Shown: in pieces, positions 1 to 8,705 of the stretch | Layout: the number at the start of each line of letters is the position of its first letter | Numbering within the stretch: the first letter of the stretch is position 1 | Assembly (NCBI GenBank): GCA_964564015.1 | Contig: CAZLZR010000004.1 | Location: 85,964 to 149,963 of the forward strand | Length of the DNA stretch: 64,000 bases | Reading direction: 5' to 3' | Source of the DNA: Acetivibrio sp964564015 | GTDB taxonomy: Bacteria; Bacillota; Clostridia; Acetivibrionales; Acetivibrionaceae | Translations under genes and position numbers: made by a program | The notes under the pieces: model-generated | The model's input: only the letters and a program-made list of their open reading frames with translations | Database searches by the model: none | What the model was told of the DNA's origin: nothing

Positions 1-1041
1 AGGTTAACTGCATATGGCAAAGGACAGCCGATTGACAGGCTGCCATGTGTTCCTATCGTTGGAAATACGGCAGCAAGGGTAATTGGTGCAAAGGTATCTG
101 ATTTTAAAGGCAATGGAAAATTAATTGCAAAAGCCCAGATTGAAGCCTATAAGCTTTTTCGATATGACATTATAAGAGTTTTTACCGATCTATACACCCA
201 GGCAGAGGCAATGGGGGCTAAAATTTATTATCCTTATGACGAAACTGCTTATCTTGAAGCACCTGCAATTGAGGATGTTTCTGAAATTGATTCATTAAGT
301 CCTGCAGATCCATACAAAGACGGTAATTTACCGCATCACCTTGAAGCTATGAAAATAGCTGTAGACGCAGTAGGAAAAGAAGTAACGGTAACAGGTGCGT
401 TAACATGTCCATTTACAAATGCCTCATTTTTAGTGGGTGCTGAAAAGCTTGTAAGACTAACCCTTAAAGAACCTGAAAAAGTACATAAACTATGTGAGCT
501 CTCTTTAGAAACCAATTTAAGATATGCGAAAGCAATTATTGATGCAGGTTGTACTCCTAGTCTGACAGATGCTATGTCGTCCTGTACAGTGATAAGTCCG
601 AAGCAATTTAAGGAATTCTCATATCCATACTTAAAAAAGCTTATTGAATATATACATTCAAGAGGTAAAAGCGATACCCTACATATTTGCGGAAAGACGA
701 ACAGGATATGGGACTTAATGGTGGAAGCCGGTGCGGATTGTATTAGTATTGACAATGATGCTGACCTGTTGGAAGCAAAGAAAACTGTTGGAGCAAAAGT
801 AAGGTTGATGGGTAACGTAAGGCCATCGGAGGTTATGCTTGAAGGAACTGAAGATACTGTCAGACATGCGACAATTGAATGCATCAAAAAGGCATACGAC
901 AACCCGAAGGGATATATTGTAGCATCAGGTTGCAGCCTTCCTACAGAAACTCCTTTTAAAAATATACATGCAATGATGGATACTGTGCGAGAAATAGGCT
1001 ATCCGGTTAACAGCAGAATTCTGGAAAGTGGTGAAATGTAG
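1..1041 (+). CDS. Uroporphyrinogen-decarboxylase-family (MtaA-like) methyltransferase, 5' end outside window
   Basis: The reading frame is open from base 1, so the start codon lies upstream; 346 codons are visible. The fold family is URO-D/MtaA/MtbA: TIM-barrel enzymes that move methyl groups between methyl-corrinoid proteins and a thiol such as coenzyme M or another acceptor. The zinc ligands expected of the methyltransferase branch are visible: a His-x-Cys (HICG) at codons 228-230 and a later Cys (SGCSLPTETP) at codon 311. Heme-pathway URO-D lacks this Zn set, so a corrinoid methyltransferase role is preferred. It overlaps the next gene by one base, which implies translational coupling with the second methyltransferase and the corrinoid activator. 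The methyl donor and acceptor cannot be told from sequence. Confidence 0.85.
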   Translation, partial: RLTAYGKGQPIDRLPCVPIVGNTAARVIGAKVSDFKGNGKLIAKAQIEAYKLFRYDIIRVFTDLYTQAEAMGAKIYYPYDETAYLEAPAIEDVSEIDSLSPADPYKDGNLPHHLEAMKIAVDAVGKEVTVTGALTCPFTNASFLVGAEKLVRLTLKEPEKVHKLCELSLETNLRYAKAIIDAGCTPSLTDAMSSCTVISPKQFKEFSYPYLKKLIEYIHSRGKSDTLHICGKTNRIWDLMVEAGADCISIDNDADLLEAKKTVGAKVRLMGNVRPSEVMLEGTEDTVRHATIECIKKAYDNPKGYIVASGCSLPTETPFKNIHAMMDTVREIGYPVNSRILESGEM

Positions 1042-2069
1042 TGAGTATTATTAGTCCAAAAGAGAGAATTATAAGGGTTCTTAATAAAGATAAAGTGGAT
1101 CGTCCTCCAGTGGTTTGCCCAGGTGGAATGATGAACGCAGCAATTGTTGAGGTGATGAACAAAACAGGACACACACTACCTGATGCGCATCATGATGATA
1201 AGCTCATGGCTGAACTTTCGCATGATGTATATGAATATACAGGCTTCGAAAATTTCGGTATTCCGTTTTGTATGACTGTTGAAGCGGAGCTGTTAGGCAG
1301 CAGTATTAACTTTGGGACACTTGAGTGTGAACCAAAGATTGAGAAGGAAGTATTTCCATCAGTAACGGATGTTGAATACAGGAATATTCCTGAAATTCTT
1401 AAAAAGGGCAGAGTAGAAACGGTTATACAGGCAGGCTACCACCTGTCGAAAAAATATTCTGATGTACCTGTTATAGGAAACTTGACGGGTCCTATCAGTA
1501 CAGCAGCATCCATAGTAGACCCAATGAGCTTTCTGAAAGAGCTTCGAAAAGACAGGGAAAATGCACACAAGGTAATTGATTATGTTACCGATTTTCTGAT
1601 TGAGTATGCAAAACTTATGATAGATAACGGTATAGACCTGATATCAATAGGAGATCCCACGGCTACAGGTGAAATTCTAGGGCCGAAAATGTTTGAGGAG
1701 TACGCTGTAAGGTACATAAATAAACTGGTGGAAGGTATACATTCAGTAAAAGCCCCTGTAATAGTACATATTTGCGGAAATATGAATACAGTGAAAGGCC
1801 TTATCCCACAAATCAAATCTGATGCAATAAGTACAGATGCAATGGTAAATCTTCGTTTGTTGAAGGAAGAGTTTCCTTCACTTACGACAATGGGAAATTT
1901 AAGCACCTACCTCCTTGAATTTGGTACTCCTGAAAAAGTCTCAGGACAGACAGAACGCCTGCTAAGTGATGGGATTGACATTATTTCTCCAGCTTGCGGC
2001 TTAAGCACATCCTCTTCAATTGAAAACATTCAGTCTCTGACGAACACGGTAAAGGAGAGTGGTCAGTAA
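1041..2069 (+). CDS. MtaA/URO-D-family methyltransferase (second paralogue)
   Basis: A 342-residue protein, the usual size for MtaA/MtbA-type methylcobamide methyltransferases. The GTG start overlaps the preceding TAG by one base. The Zn-type ligands are H243-x-C245 (HICGN) and C319 (PACGLS). It is clearly a paralogue of, not a duplicate of, its upstream neighbour; the two share motifs but little run-on identity by eye. Its stop overlaps the start of the RACo-like gene. The family handles methyl groups on cobalamin-like cofactors; placement next to a corrinoid reactivase supports that. The substrate is unknown. A role in porphyrin synthesis is unlikely because the Zn motif is present and no other haem genes are nearby. 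Confidence 0.85.
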   Translation: MSIISPKERIIRVLNKDKVDRPPVVCPGGMMNAAIVEVMNKTGHTLPDAHHDDKLMAELSHDVYEYTGFENFGIPFCMTVEAELLGSSINFGTLECEPKIEKEVFPSVTDVEYRNIPEILKKGRVETVIQAGYHLSKKYSDVPVIGNLTGPISTAASIVDPMSFLKELRKDRENAHKVIDYVTDFLIEYAKLMIDNGIDLISIGDPTATGEILGPKMFEEYAVRYINKLVEGIHSVKAPVIVHICGNMNTVKGLIPQIKSDAISTDAMVNLRLLKEEFPSLTTMGNLSTYLLEFGTPEKVSGQTERLLSDGIDIISPACGLSTSSSIENIQSLTNTVKESGQ

Positions 2070-3739
2070 TGGTAGAAGTGGTCTTTTACCAAGATAACAA
2101 AGCTGTAACCGTTGAAGAGGGAACTACCATACTTATGGCAGCCCGCAAAGCCGGAATTGTAGTTGAATCTCCGTGCAATGGCATAGGAACCTGCGGGAAG
2201 TGCAAGGTTAAGCTGGACAGAGCATCTTTAAAGAATGTTGTTTCAAAGGGTAAACATCACCTTTCTAAGGATGAAGAGGAGCAGGGTTATGTACTGGCTT
2301 GCAAAACGCAAGTTATTGGAAATATCACTGTAAATTCAATTCAAAATCAGAAAAACAATACACTGAAGATATTAAGCAAAGGACAAAGTTTTGATATAAG
2401 CCTTGAACCACTAATAAAAAAGGTATATTCACAGAAGGAGAACTATACCAGGGTATTTGCCGGAGAGAAAGAATTAGGAAGAGAGCTTGGTGATACCAGT
2501 GGAAAAAGCTATGGAGCAGTTGTGGATATAGGAACTACTACTTTAGTTGCAGCTATTGTAAATTTAAACGACGGTTCTGAACTTGGTACTGTGTCAGCCT
2601 TGAACCCTCAAGCTGTTTATGCACAGGATGTTCTGTCAAGAATTAAGTTTTCATCTGACGATAACGGACTTTCTACAATGTATTCAGAGGTAATAAAGGA
2701 AATTAACCGTATGATCCATGAAGTTTCTGATAATTGCGGTGTCAGCACAGAAAATATATATGAAATTATTTTCAGCGGCAATACATGCATGATCCATCTA
2801 GCTTCAAATACCAACCCTGAATCGTTAGGAAAGTATCCATACACGCCAAAGGTTAATGGTGGTATGTATTTAAACGCTTCAGAATACAAAATTGACATAT
2901 CCAGCTTCGGTATCATATATCTTCCTCCGATTATTTCGGCATATGTTGGTGCGGATATTACTTCAGGAGTTCTTGCATCGCAGCTCCATGAAAAGAATGG
3001 TATTACATTATTTGTGGACATTGGCACTAATGGAGAAATGGTTATTGGTTTTGATGGGAGCCTTTCCGCCACATCAACTGCAGCAGGTCCTGCCTTTGAA
3101 GGCATGAACATAACCCACGGGATGAGGGCGGGACATGGTGCAATTGAGTATTTTGAAGTTTTAGAAGAGGGAATAAGTACTAAAGTGATTGGTGATACGA
3201 AAGCTTCAGGAATATGCGGAAGCGGACTTATAGATATAGTCGGCGAACTTGCAGATACCGGTGTGATAAATAAAACAGGTAAATTTGTTGACCCTGAATC
3301 AAGCAGCTTGCATCAAACCTTGAAAGAAAAGTTGATAAAACTGGATGGTAAATTGGTTTTTAAAATTACTGAAGATGTTTTTCTTTCGCAAAAAGACATA
3401 AGGCAGGTTCAGTTGGCAAAGGGTGCGGTACGGGCTGGAATAGAGTTTTTGCTTGCAAGTAAGGGTGTAAAAGCTGAGGATGTAGATAAAGTGCTTATAG
3501 CAGGTTCGTTCGGGTACCATCTCAGAGCAAAAAGTCTTATCAATATAGGGCTTCTGCCAAAGGAATTCGAAGGAAAAATAGAATTTATCGGCAATACATC
3601 AAAATCCGGTGGGCATGCATTCTTACTAAACAAAGCCTACAGAAATCAGATGGAGAAAGTGGTTAAAAACGTAGAGGTGTTGGAATTGGCAAATTATAAG
3701 GACTTTGACAAGGTATTTGTCAAGTGTCTGAATTTTTAA
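2069..3739 (+). CDS. RACo-like corrinoid activation protein (2Fe-2S ferredoxin + ASKHA ATPase)
   Basis: A 556-residue protein. The N-terminal ~90 residues are a plant-type 2Fe-2S domain with Cys at 36, 42, 45 and 78 (spacing C-x5-C-x2-C-x32-C). The rest is the DUF4445/ASKHA ATPase part, with phosphate-binding turns DIGTTT (about residue 154) and DIGTNGE (about 317) and an AGSFG motif near the C-terminus. Proteins of this build (RamA, RACo) use ATP hydrolysis to drive low-potential reduction of inactive Co(II) corrinoid back to Co(I) on methyltransferase systems. Tight overlap with the preceding methyltransferase gene supports that job here. The corrinoid-binding protein it would serve is not in the window and may lie upstream. 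Confidence 0.9.
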   Translation: MVEVVFYQDNKAVTVEEGTTILMAARKAGIVVESPCNGIGTCGKCKVKLDRASLKNVVSKGKHHLSKDEEEQGYVLACKTQVIGNITVNSIQNQKNNTLKILSKGQSFDISLEPLIKKVYSQKENYTRVFAGEKELGRELGDTSGKSYGAVVDIGTTTLVAAIVNLNDGSELGTVSALNPQAVYAQDVLSRIKFSSDDNGLSTMYSEVIKEINRMIHEVSDNCGVSTENIYEIIFSGNTCMIHLASNTNPESLGKYPYTPKVNGGMYLNASEYKIDISSFGIIYLPPIISAYVGADITSGVLASQLHEKNGITLFVDIGTNGEMVIGFDGSLSATSTAAGPAFEGMNITHGMRAGHGAIEYFEVLEEGISTKVIGDTKASGICGSGLIDIVGELADTGVINKTGKFVDPESSSLHQTLKEKLIKLDGKLVFKITEDVFLSQKDIRQVQLAKGAVRAGIEFLLASKGVKAEDVDKVLIAGSFGYHLRAKSLINIGLLPKEFEGKIEFIGNTSKSGGHAFLLNKAYRNQMEKVVKNVEVLELANYKDFDKVFVKCLNF

Positions 3740-3753
3740 TAGGAGATGATAGT

Positions 3754-4410
3754 ATGAACAGTGACAGAAAAAGTTTGAGCTGTTCCGAATGCAGTGTATA
3801 TAACTGTTACCGGAGAGACAAGAACTTTCCGGATTTTTGTTTGACTACAAAAACAGCCAATAAAGAGATTGAGAAAGTCAATGAACTCTATAGAAACGAT
3901 GAATTGGTTTCAAAAATCTCTCATGCAGCTGCAGAAATTGAGGGAACCTACTATGGGAAACTGACAAGGGTAGAGGAAATAGTAGCCTTTGCCAAAAAAA
4001 TCAATGCAAAAAAGATTGGAATTGCAACCTGTATTGGATTAATTAACGAAACGAAGATTTTTGCCAAAGTTCTTAAAGCTAAAGGGCTAGAGAGCTATAG
4101 TGTTATCTGCAAGGTTGGGTCCACTGACAAAACAGAAGTGGGAGTTAAAGAGGAGCTGAAAGTTCAACAAGGCTGCCACGAGTCACTTTGCAATCCGATT
4201 TTACAGGCAAAATTACTTAACAAGGAAAAAACAGACCTCAATGTAATTGTTGGTTTATGTGTTGGACACGATTCATTGTTTATAAAATACTCTAAAGCTT
4301 TGGTGACAACACTTATAACCAAGGACAGGGTGCTAGGCCATAATCCGGCAGCAGCACTTTATACAAGTGGTTTTTATTATAAAAAACTTTTTCAGGAAGG
4401 CGATATTTAA
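3754..4410 (+). CDS. DUF1847 cysteine-rich protein
   Basis: 218 residues from the ATG at 3754, chosen because AGGAG at 3741-3745 sits 8 bases upstream; an in-frame GTG at 3724 lacks a site. The N-terminus carries a cysteine cluster (SCSEC, then NC, then a further Cys within 25 residues), probably a metal or Fe-S site. The remainder has two further conserved Cys regions (IATCIGL and GCHESLCNP). The pattern matches DUF1847, a family of unproven function that I know from anaerobes. Its place between the corrinoid activator and the importer suggests it belongs to the same pathway. No enzymatic function is claimed. Confidence 0.75.
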   Translation: MNSDRKSLSCSECSVYNCYRRDKNFPDFCLTTKTANKEIEKVNELYRNDELVSKISHAAAEIEGTYYGKLTRVEEIVAFAKKINAKKIGIATCIGLINETKIFAKVLKAKGLESYSVICKVGSTDKTEVGVKEELKVQQGCHESLCNPILQAKLLNKEKTDLNVIVGLCVGHDSLFIKYSKALVTTLITKDRVLGHNPAAALYTSGFYYKKLFQEGDI

Positions 4411-4431
4411 AATTTCGGGGGGTTAATTAAA

Positions 4432-5514
4432 ATGAAAAAAAGAGTTTTAGTTGGTATTTTATTATTGATAGCTATTTTGAATGTTCTTTGTGGATGCAGT
4501 GGTGATAAACCAGTAAACAACACGAACAAAACCGAGGCAACATCAGGTTCTCAAAATACCAAGAAGGACTTAAAGAAAATCAATATTGGCTATCTGGCTT
4601 CGCCAGGACATGTGCTTTATTTTGTGGCAAAAGAAAAGGGTTTCTTTCAGGAGCAAGGCTTAGATGCTGAGCTGTTCTTGTTTACAAATTCAGGTGAAGG
4701 ATTGAATGCCATTAATTCCGGAAAAATTGATGTTGGGTCTTTTGGTACAGCTGCACCATTAACTTTTATTGCAAAAGGTACAGACTTTACTATTTTTGGA
4801 GGACAGCAAACAGAAGGCCATGGTATAATTGCAACTCCTGAAAAAGCAAAAGAGTTGACTGATTTAAACAGTTTCAAGGGAAAAACTATTGCTACTGTGA
4901 GACTTGCTACTGGAGATGTTGTATTTAGGGGAGCGTTAAAAGAAGCGGGCATTGACTGGAATAAGGATTTGACAATTAACGAGTTGGATTCTCCGGCAGC
5001 AGTGCTTGAAGCAGTCAAAAAAGGAAGTGTTGATGCTGGAATTGTGTGGACTCCTTTCATTAAGCTTGCTGAAAAACAGGGGCTTCAAATAGTAAAATAC
5101 TCTGGTGATTTGGTTAGTATGCATACTTGCTGCCGTCAAGTTGCCCAAACTTCAAAAATTAAAGAAAGTCCGGAGGTTTATGAAAAATTTGAGGCGGCGT
5201 TAATTAGAGCATATAAATTCTATATGGAAAATCAGGATGAAACTGTGGACATTATGTCTAAATATGTGAAAGTAGATAAAGACGTCCTGAAGGCAGAAAC
5301 TTATGGTGGACATATTCATAGTATTCCTGATCCGGATAAGGCAGGAGTAGAAAAATTCTGGGACTTAATTAGACAGTCAGGCTATATTACTTCAGATTTA
5401 GATATTAATAACTATATTGATACAACAATTTATAAGAATGCACTTGATGATGTAATTAAACAATATCCTGAAGAAGGAGTTTATAAAAAGCTTAAGGCGG
5501 AATTTAAAGAGTAA
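4432..5514 (+). CDS. ABC transporter substrate-binding lipoprotein (NMT1/TauA/SsuA type)
   Basis: A 360-residue exported lipoprotein: positively charged start, hydrophobic stretch and lipobox LCGC with the lipidated Cys at about residue 22, then an Asn/Thr/Ser-rich linker. The mature part opens with the NIGY-LASPGH segment and has the two-lobe NMT1/SsuA-like pattern. The family binds small organic solutes such as sulfonates, taurine, thiamine precursors or riboflavin-like compounds, and delivers them to the adjacent permease and ATPase. A strong purine-rich site (GGGGGG) precedes the ATG. The ligand cannot be assigned, but co-location with methyltransferases makes a methylated, sulfonated or amine substrate worth testing. 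Confidence 0.88.
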   Translation: MKKRVLVGILLLIAILNVLCGCSGDKPVNNTNKTEATSGSQNTKKDLKKINIGYLASPGHVLYFVAKEKGFFQEQGLDAELFLFTNSGEGLNAINSGKIDVGSFGTAAPLTFIAKGTDFTIFGGQQTEGHGIIATPEKAKELTDLNSFKGKTIATVRLATGDVVFRGALKEAGIDWNKDLTINELDSPAAVLEAVKKGSVDAGIVWTPFIKLAEKQGLQIVKYSGDLVSMHTCCRQVAQTSKIKESPEVYEKFEAALIRAYKFYMENQDETVDIMSKYVKVDKDVLKAETYGGHIHSIPDPDKAGVEKFWDLIRQSGYITSDLDINNYIDTTIYKNALDDVIKQYPEEGVYKKLKAEFKE

Positions 5515-5530
5515 AGGGGGAACTAAGAGG

Positions 5531-6343
5531 GTGCTAAAAAGTAAAATTACATTAAAAAATGTTTCTTTAAACTATTCAGATCAGAATAACTCTTTTTGTG
5601 CTATCAAAGAAATCAGCTTTTCTATTAAGAAAGGTGAATTTGTAAGTATTATCGGTCCTAGCGGATGCGGCAAAAGTACTCTCTTGAGTTTACTTACAGG
5701 GCTTAATTTCCCCACTGACGGATATATTCTGATTGACGGAGAACAGATACAGGGTACCGGGACTGAACGAGGAGTTGTTTTTCAGCATTATTCATTATTT
5801 CCATGGATGAGTGCCCAGAAAAATTTGATTTTTGGATTAAAGCAACTGCATAGAAAAAAAAGCAAAAAAGAACTGGAGGAAATAGCAGATAAGTACCTTT
5901 CAATGGTTGGACTTAAGGATTTTAAAAACAAATACCCCTCACAATTATCGGGAGGAATGCAGCAGAGGGTCGCAATTGCGAGGGCATTTGCAATGAACCC
6001 GGGTATTTTATTAATGGATGAACCCTTTGGAGCTGTTGATGCTAAGAACAGGGTAATTCTTCAGGAACTCCTTTTAAATCTTTGGAATAATGGAAATGAG
6101 AGAAAAACAATAATACTGGTTACCCATGATATTGATGAAGCGATACTGTTGTCCGACAGGATTATAGTAATGTCAGCAAGTCCGGGTACTGTAAAAGAGG
6201 AGATAAATATTGACTTTGAGAGGCCAAGAGAGAGGTCTTTACTAATTAAGTCAGAAAAGTATGCTAAGCTTAGGAATAAGTTGGTAAATCTTTTCTATGA
6301 TGACCTGATTGAAAAAATAGGTGGAGCAGAAGTTGTTATTTAA
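5531..6343 (+). CDS. ABC transporter ATP-binding protein (SsuB/TauB type)
   Basis: A 270-residue nucleotide-binding subunit. Walker A GPSGCGKST starts near residue 42, the Q-loop is in VVFQHYSLFPW, the signature is LSGGMQQR, Walker B is ILLMDEP and the switch histidine is in VTHD. The start is a GTG 16 bases after the lipoprotein stop, preceded by a GGGGG run. It powers uptake of whatever the upstream lipoprotein binds and pairs with the permease that follows. Length and motifs are those of the nitrate/sulfonate/taurine importer class. Confidence 0.92.
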   Translation: MLKSKITLKNVSLNYSDQNNSFCAIKEISFSIKKGEFVSIIGPSGCGKSTLLSLLTGLNFPTDGYILIDGEQIQGTGTERGVVFQHYSLFPWMSAQKNLIFGLKQLHRKKSKKELEEIADKYLSMVGLKDFKNKYPSQLSGGMQQRVAIARAFAMNPGILLMDEPFGAVDAKNRVILQELLLNLWNNGNERKTIILVTHDIDEAILLSDRIIVMSASPGTVKEEINIDFERPRERSLLIKSEKYAKLRNKLVNLFYDDLIEKIGGAEVVI

Positions 6344-6363
6344 AGCTGTTTGAAAGGGAGATT

Positions 6364-7275
6364 ATGATGAAAAAAATATTATCTGCAACCAATGTCCTAT
6401 TTCTTCTAGCTTTGCTGCTGGAGCTTATTCCATCAAAAAGAGAAGGGATTGAACCTCTATACTATATTGCTGTAGTATTGTTTTTAGGACTGTTTTATAT
6501 ATTAAATGCTGTTTTTACAAAAGACAAAGAGAAAGTTGAAACAATAGGTGATGTTACCGCAATTATCTTGAGTTTGTTGATTGTGTGGGAACTTGCAACA
6601 GCTAAATTTGATTTGCTGGAGAAGTTTCTTTTCCCTGCACCATCAGTAGTTTTTTCATTATTTATATCGGAATGGAAGGAGCTTTTGAAAGGCTTTATAA
6701 GCTCTATCCAGCTACTATTTGGAGGGTATGTGCTTGCGCTGTTGGCTGCAATTCCTCTTGCATTGTTTATCGGCTGGAGAAAAAGACTTTATAGGGCCGT
6801 TAAACCCCTAACAAAGGTACTCGGCCCAATTCCGACAATAGTATATATTCCATATGCAATTGCCTTGTTACCTACTTTTAAGGCTTCCTCAATCTTTATT
6901 ATTTTTATAGGTGCCTTTTGGCCAATATTTATAAACACTCTAAACGGGGTATTTAATGTGGAGAAGAGGATTGTTGATTCTGCAAAAGCTATAAATGTCA
7001 ATGAAAGATCGATGCTTTTCAATGTTATATTACCGGCTGCCATGCCTTCTATAATCAGTGGAGCTACAATTGGACTTGTGCTGTCTTTTATATTGTTGAC
7101 TGCTGCCGAAATGATTGGAGCTACTTCCGGGCTTGGCTGGTATGTTAAGTATTTTTCTGACTTCGCTGACTATCCAAGAGTTATTGTAGGAATTATTTTT
7201 ATAGGATTTGTTGTAAGTGTAATTACGTTTTTATTTGACAAAATTGAAGGCTATTTATTGAGGTGGAGAAGCTGA
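6364..7275 (+). CDS. ABC transporter permease (SsuC/TauC type)
   Basis: 303 residues with about seven to eight hydrophobic segments. The N-terminus carries two extra membrane spans before the BPD_transp_1 core, a little longer than plain SsuC. The cytoplasmic coupling (EAA) loop is visible as SAKAINVNERSMLFNVILP. It forms the membrane channel of the importer and docks on the preceding ATPase. The ribosome site AAAGGGA at about 6352-6358 fits the ATG at 6364. It is the last gene before a promoter and terminator-bearing gap, so the importer likely closes the first transcription unit. Confidence 0.9.
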   Translation: MMKKILSATNVLFLLALLLELIPSKREGIEPLYYIAVVLFLGLFYILNAVFTKDKEKVETIGDVTAIILSLLIVWELATAKFDLLEKFLFPAPSVVFSLFISEWKELLKGFISSIQLLFGGYVLALLAAIPLALFIGWRKRLYRAVKPLTKVLGPIPTIVYIPYAIALLPTFKASSIFIIFIGAFWPIFINTLNGVFNVEKRIVDSAKAINVNERSMLFNVILPAAMPSIISGATIGLVLSFILLTAAEMIGATSGLGWYVKYFSDFADYPRVIVGIIFIGFVVSVITFLFDKIEGYLLRWRS

Positions 7276-7314
7276 TAAGGAATTTTGAAAGAATAAAAAA
7301 GTAAGTAAAACCTA

Positions 7315-7343
7315 TTGACTGGGATTAAATATTGGGTTAAAAT
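7315..7343 (+). promoter_or_regulatory. Sigma-A-type promoter
   Basis: TTGACT at 7315-7320, 17-base spacer, TAAAAT at 7338-7343. It lies in the gap after the permease gene and points at the third methyltransferase gene. The predicted transcript would start near 7350 and meet the hairpin at 7410 within about 100 bases. Confidence 0.6.
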
Positions 7344-7408
7344 AAAGTAAACAGATAGGAATTGTAGAATAAGAAAGAATTGATTGAACTTGCTGACTAG
7401 ATAACTAG

Positions 7409-7446
7409 AGGCTGCGTTCCATTATTGGAATGCGGCCTTTTTGTTT
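7409..7446 (+). terminator. Rho-independent terminator or attenuator
   Basis: An 11-bp stem (GGCTGCGTTCC pairing with GGAATGCGGCC, with G-U pairs) around a six-base loop, followed by TTTTTGTTTT. It may end the importer transcript. Because a promoter lies just upstream, it may also attenuate transcription into the gene at 7540 or end a ~95-nt RNA. Confidence 0.7.
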
Positions 7447-7539
7447 TAACCTCTTTCGAACGAAGTGAAAAAGGTTAAGTTGCAAGGTTAGCACCCTGAA
7501 GTTATTTGGATTTAAGGAAAGAGAAGGGGGAGAGTAGGA

Positions 7540-8574
7540 ATGACTAATTCAAAAGAAATTGTGCTTAAGTCATTCAGAAGAGAAGAAACGGAATATATAC
7601 CGGTTGGAGCTTTTCTTGGTGGAAGCTGGCCGATAATTAACTCGGGGTTAACGCTGGAAAGCCTGATTGGTGATGTCCCAAGGACTGCAAAAGCTTTTTA
7701 CGAGGTTAATGAAAGGATAAATGCAGATATACTTATGGTTGGTGTCGGCTCTACAGCTCTTCTTATAAAGGCTTTAGGCGGGGAAATTAGATTTGATAAT
7801 AAGGGTGCACCACAGATTATATCTGAACTGATAAAAAATGAGGATGACTTGTCTGAGTTAAGTATTTCAAAAGCCATTAATGACCCGCAAGTCCAATGGC
7901 TGAGGGATGTTGCCAGAGAGGTTTTAAGGCTCTCTGAAGAAAAAAGATTAATTTTAGCCAGCGGGCGTGCGCCTTTTACGCTTGCTACGCAGCTATTCGG
8001 CCTTGAAAAGTTCTCAAAAGCAATTTATAAAAATCCTGAAATGGTACAAAGAATTCTTGAATTTACTACAGAACTCTCTCTTACTTATTTCAAATTTATG
8101 ATTGAGGAAGGAAATGTGCACGGGGCTTTTATTGCAGACCCAAGTGCCTCTGGAGATGTTATATCCAAAAAGCATTTTGAAAAATTCGTTTTAACCTATT
8201 TGGAGAAGGTAGTCAAAGGAATTAAAGAACTCCAGAAGCCGGTAATGCTGCATATTTGTGGTGATATTACCGATAGGTTGAGCCTTATAGCTTCCACAAG
8301 GATAGACAGCCTTTCAATAGATACGAAAGTAGATGTAGCAAAGGCGGTAGAGATTATCGGAGATAAAATTTCTGTTGCAGGGAATGTTGATCCTGTAAAT
8401 GTTTTAGAATTTGGTACAGTGGAGGATGTTATAAGTGCAACTTCACAATGTATCTCAAAGGGAACGACAAAAAGAGGTTTTATATTACTACCGGGATGTG
8501 ATCTGGCAGGAGATGTGCCTGAGCATAATATCAAGACTTTCATAGATACAGCACACAGATGGAATATAAAATAA
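7540..8574 (+). CDS. MtaA/URO-D-family methyltransferase (third paralogue)
   Basis: 344 residues, full length for the family. Zn-type ligands are H238-x-C240 (HICGD) and C320 (LPGCDLAGD). The substrate-pocket motif region differs from the two paralogues at the start of the window, for example FLGGSWP near the N-terminus, so it probably serves a different step or methyl donor. The site GGGGGAGAGTAGGA precedes the ATG. It lies downstream of its own promoter and hairpin and leads into the GS-like and nitrogenase-like genes, which suggests it is part of the reductase operon rather than the importer operon. Confidence 0.85.
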   Translation: MTNSKEIVLKSFRREETEYIPVGAFLGGSWPIINSGLTLESLIGDVPRTAKAFYEVNERINADILMVGVGSTALLIKALGGEIRFDNKGAPQIISELIKNEDDLSELSISKAINDPQVQWLRDVAREVLRLSEEKRLILASGRAPFTLATQLFGLEKFSKAIYKNPEMVQRILEFTTELSLTYFKFMIEEGNVHGAFIADPSASGDVISKKHFEKFVLTYLEKVVKGIKELQKPVMLHICGDITDRLSLIASTRIDSLSIDTKVDVAKAVEIIGDKISVAGNVDPVNVLEFGTVEDVISATSQCISKGTTKRGFILLPGCDLAGDVPEHNIKTFIDTAHRWNIK

Positions 8575-8705
8575 ACGAATGGAGTGGTTTGAAATGAAGC
8601 GATGTTGTTTTAGTTTTGACTATAAACAAACAAAAAAATTTAGGAGCATTCCTTAGGAATTGCAATTTAAGGATCATTAAAAATAATTGTGGAAGGTGAA
8701 ATGAA

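Noticed and set aside
1..2069. Haem-pathway uroporphyrinogen decarboxylase (HemE).
   Set aside because: The Zn-binding His-x-Cys...Cys set of methyltransferases is present, and corrinoid-activation genes adjoin.
8594..8656. A 20-codon ORF (MKRCCFSFDY...) with GGAGTGG site before the GS-like gene.
   Set aside because: Too short, no family or regulatory logic, and the GS-like gene has its own site; kept as noise.
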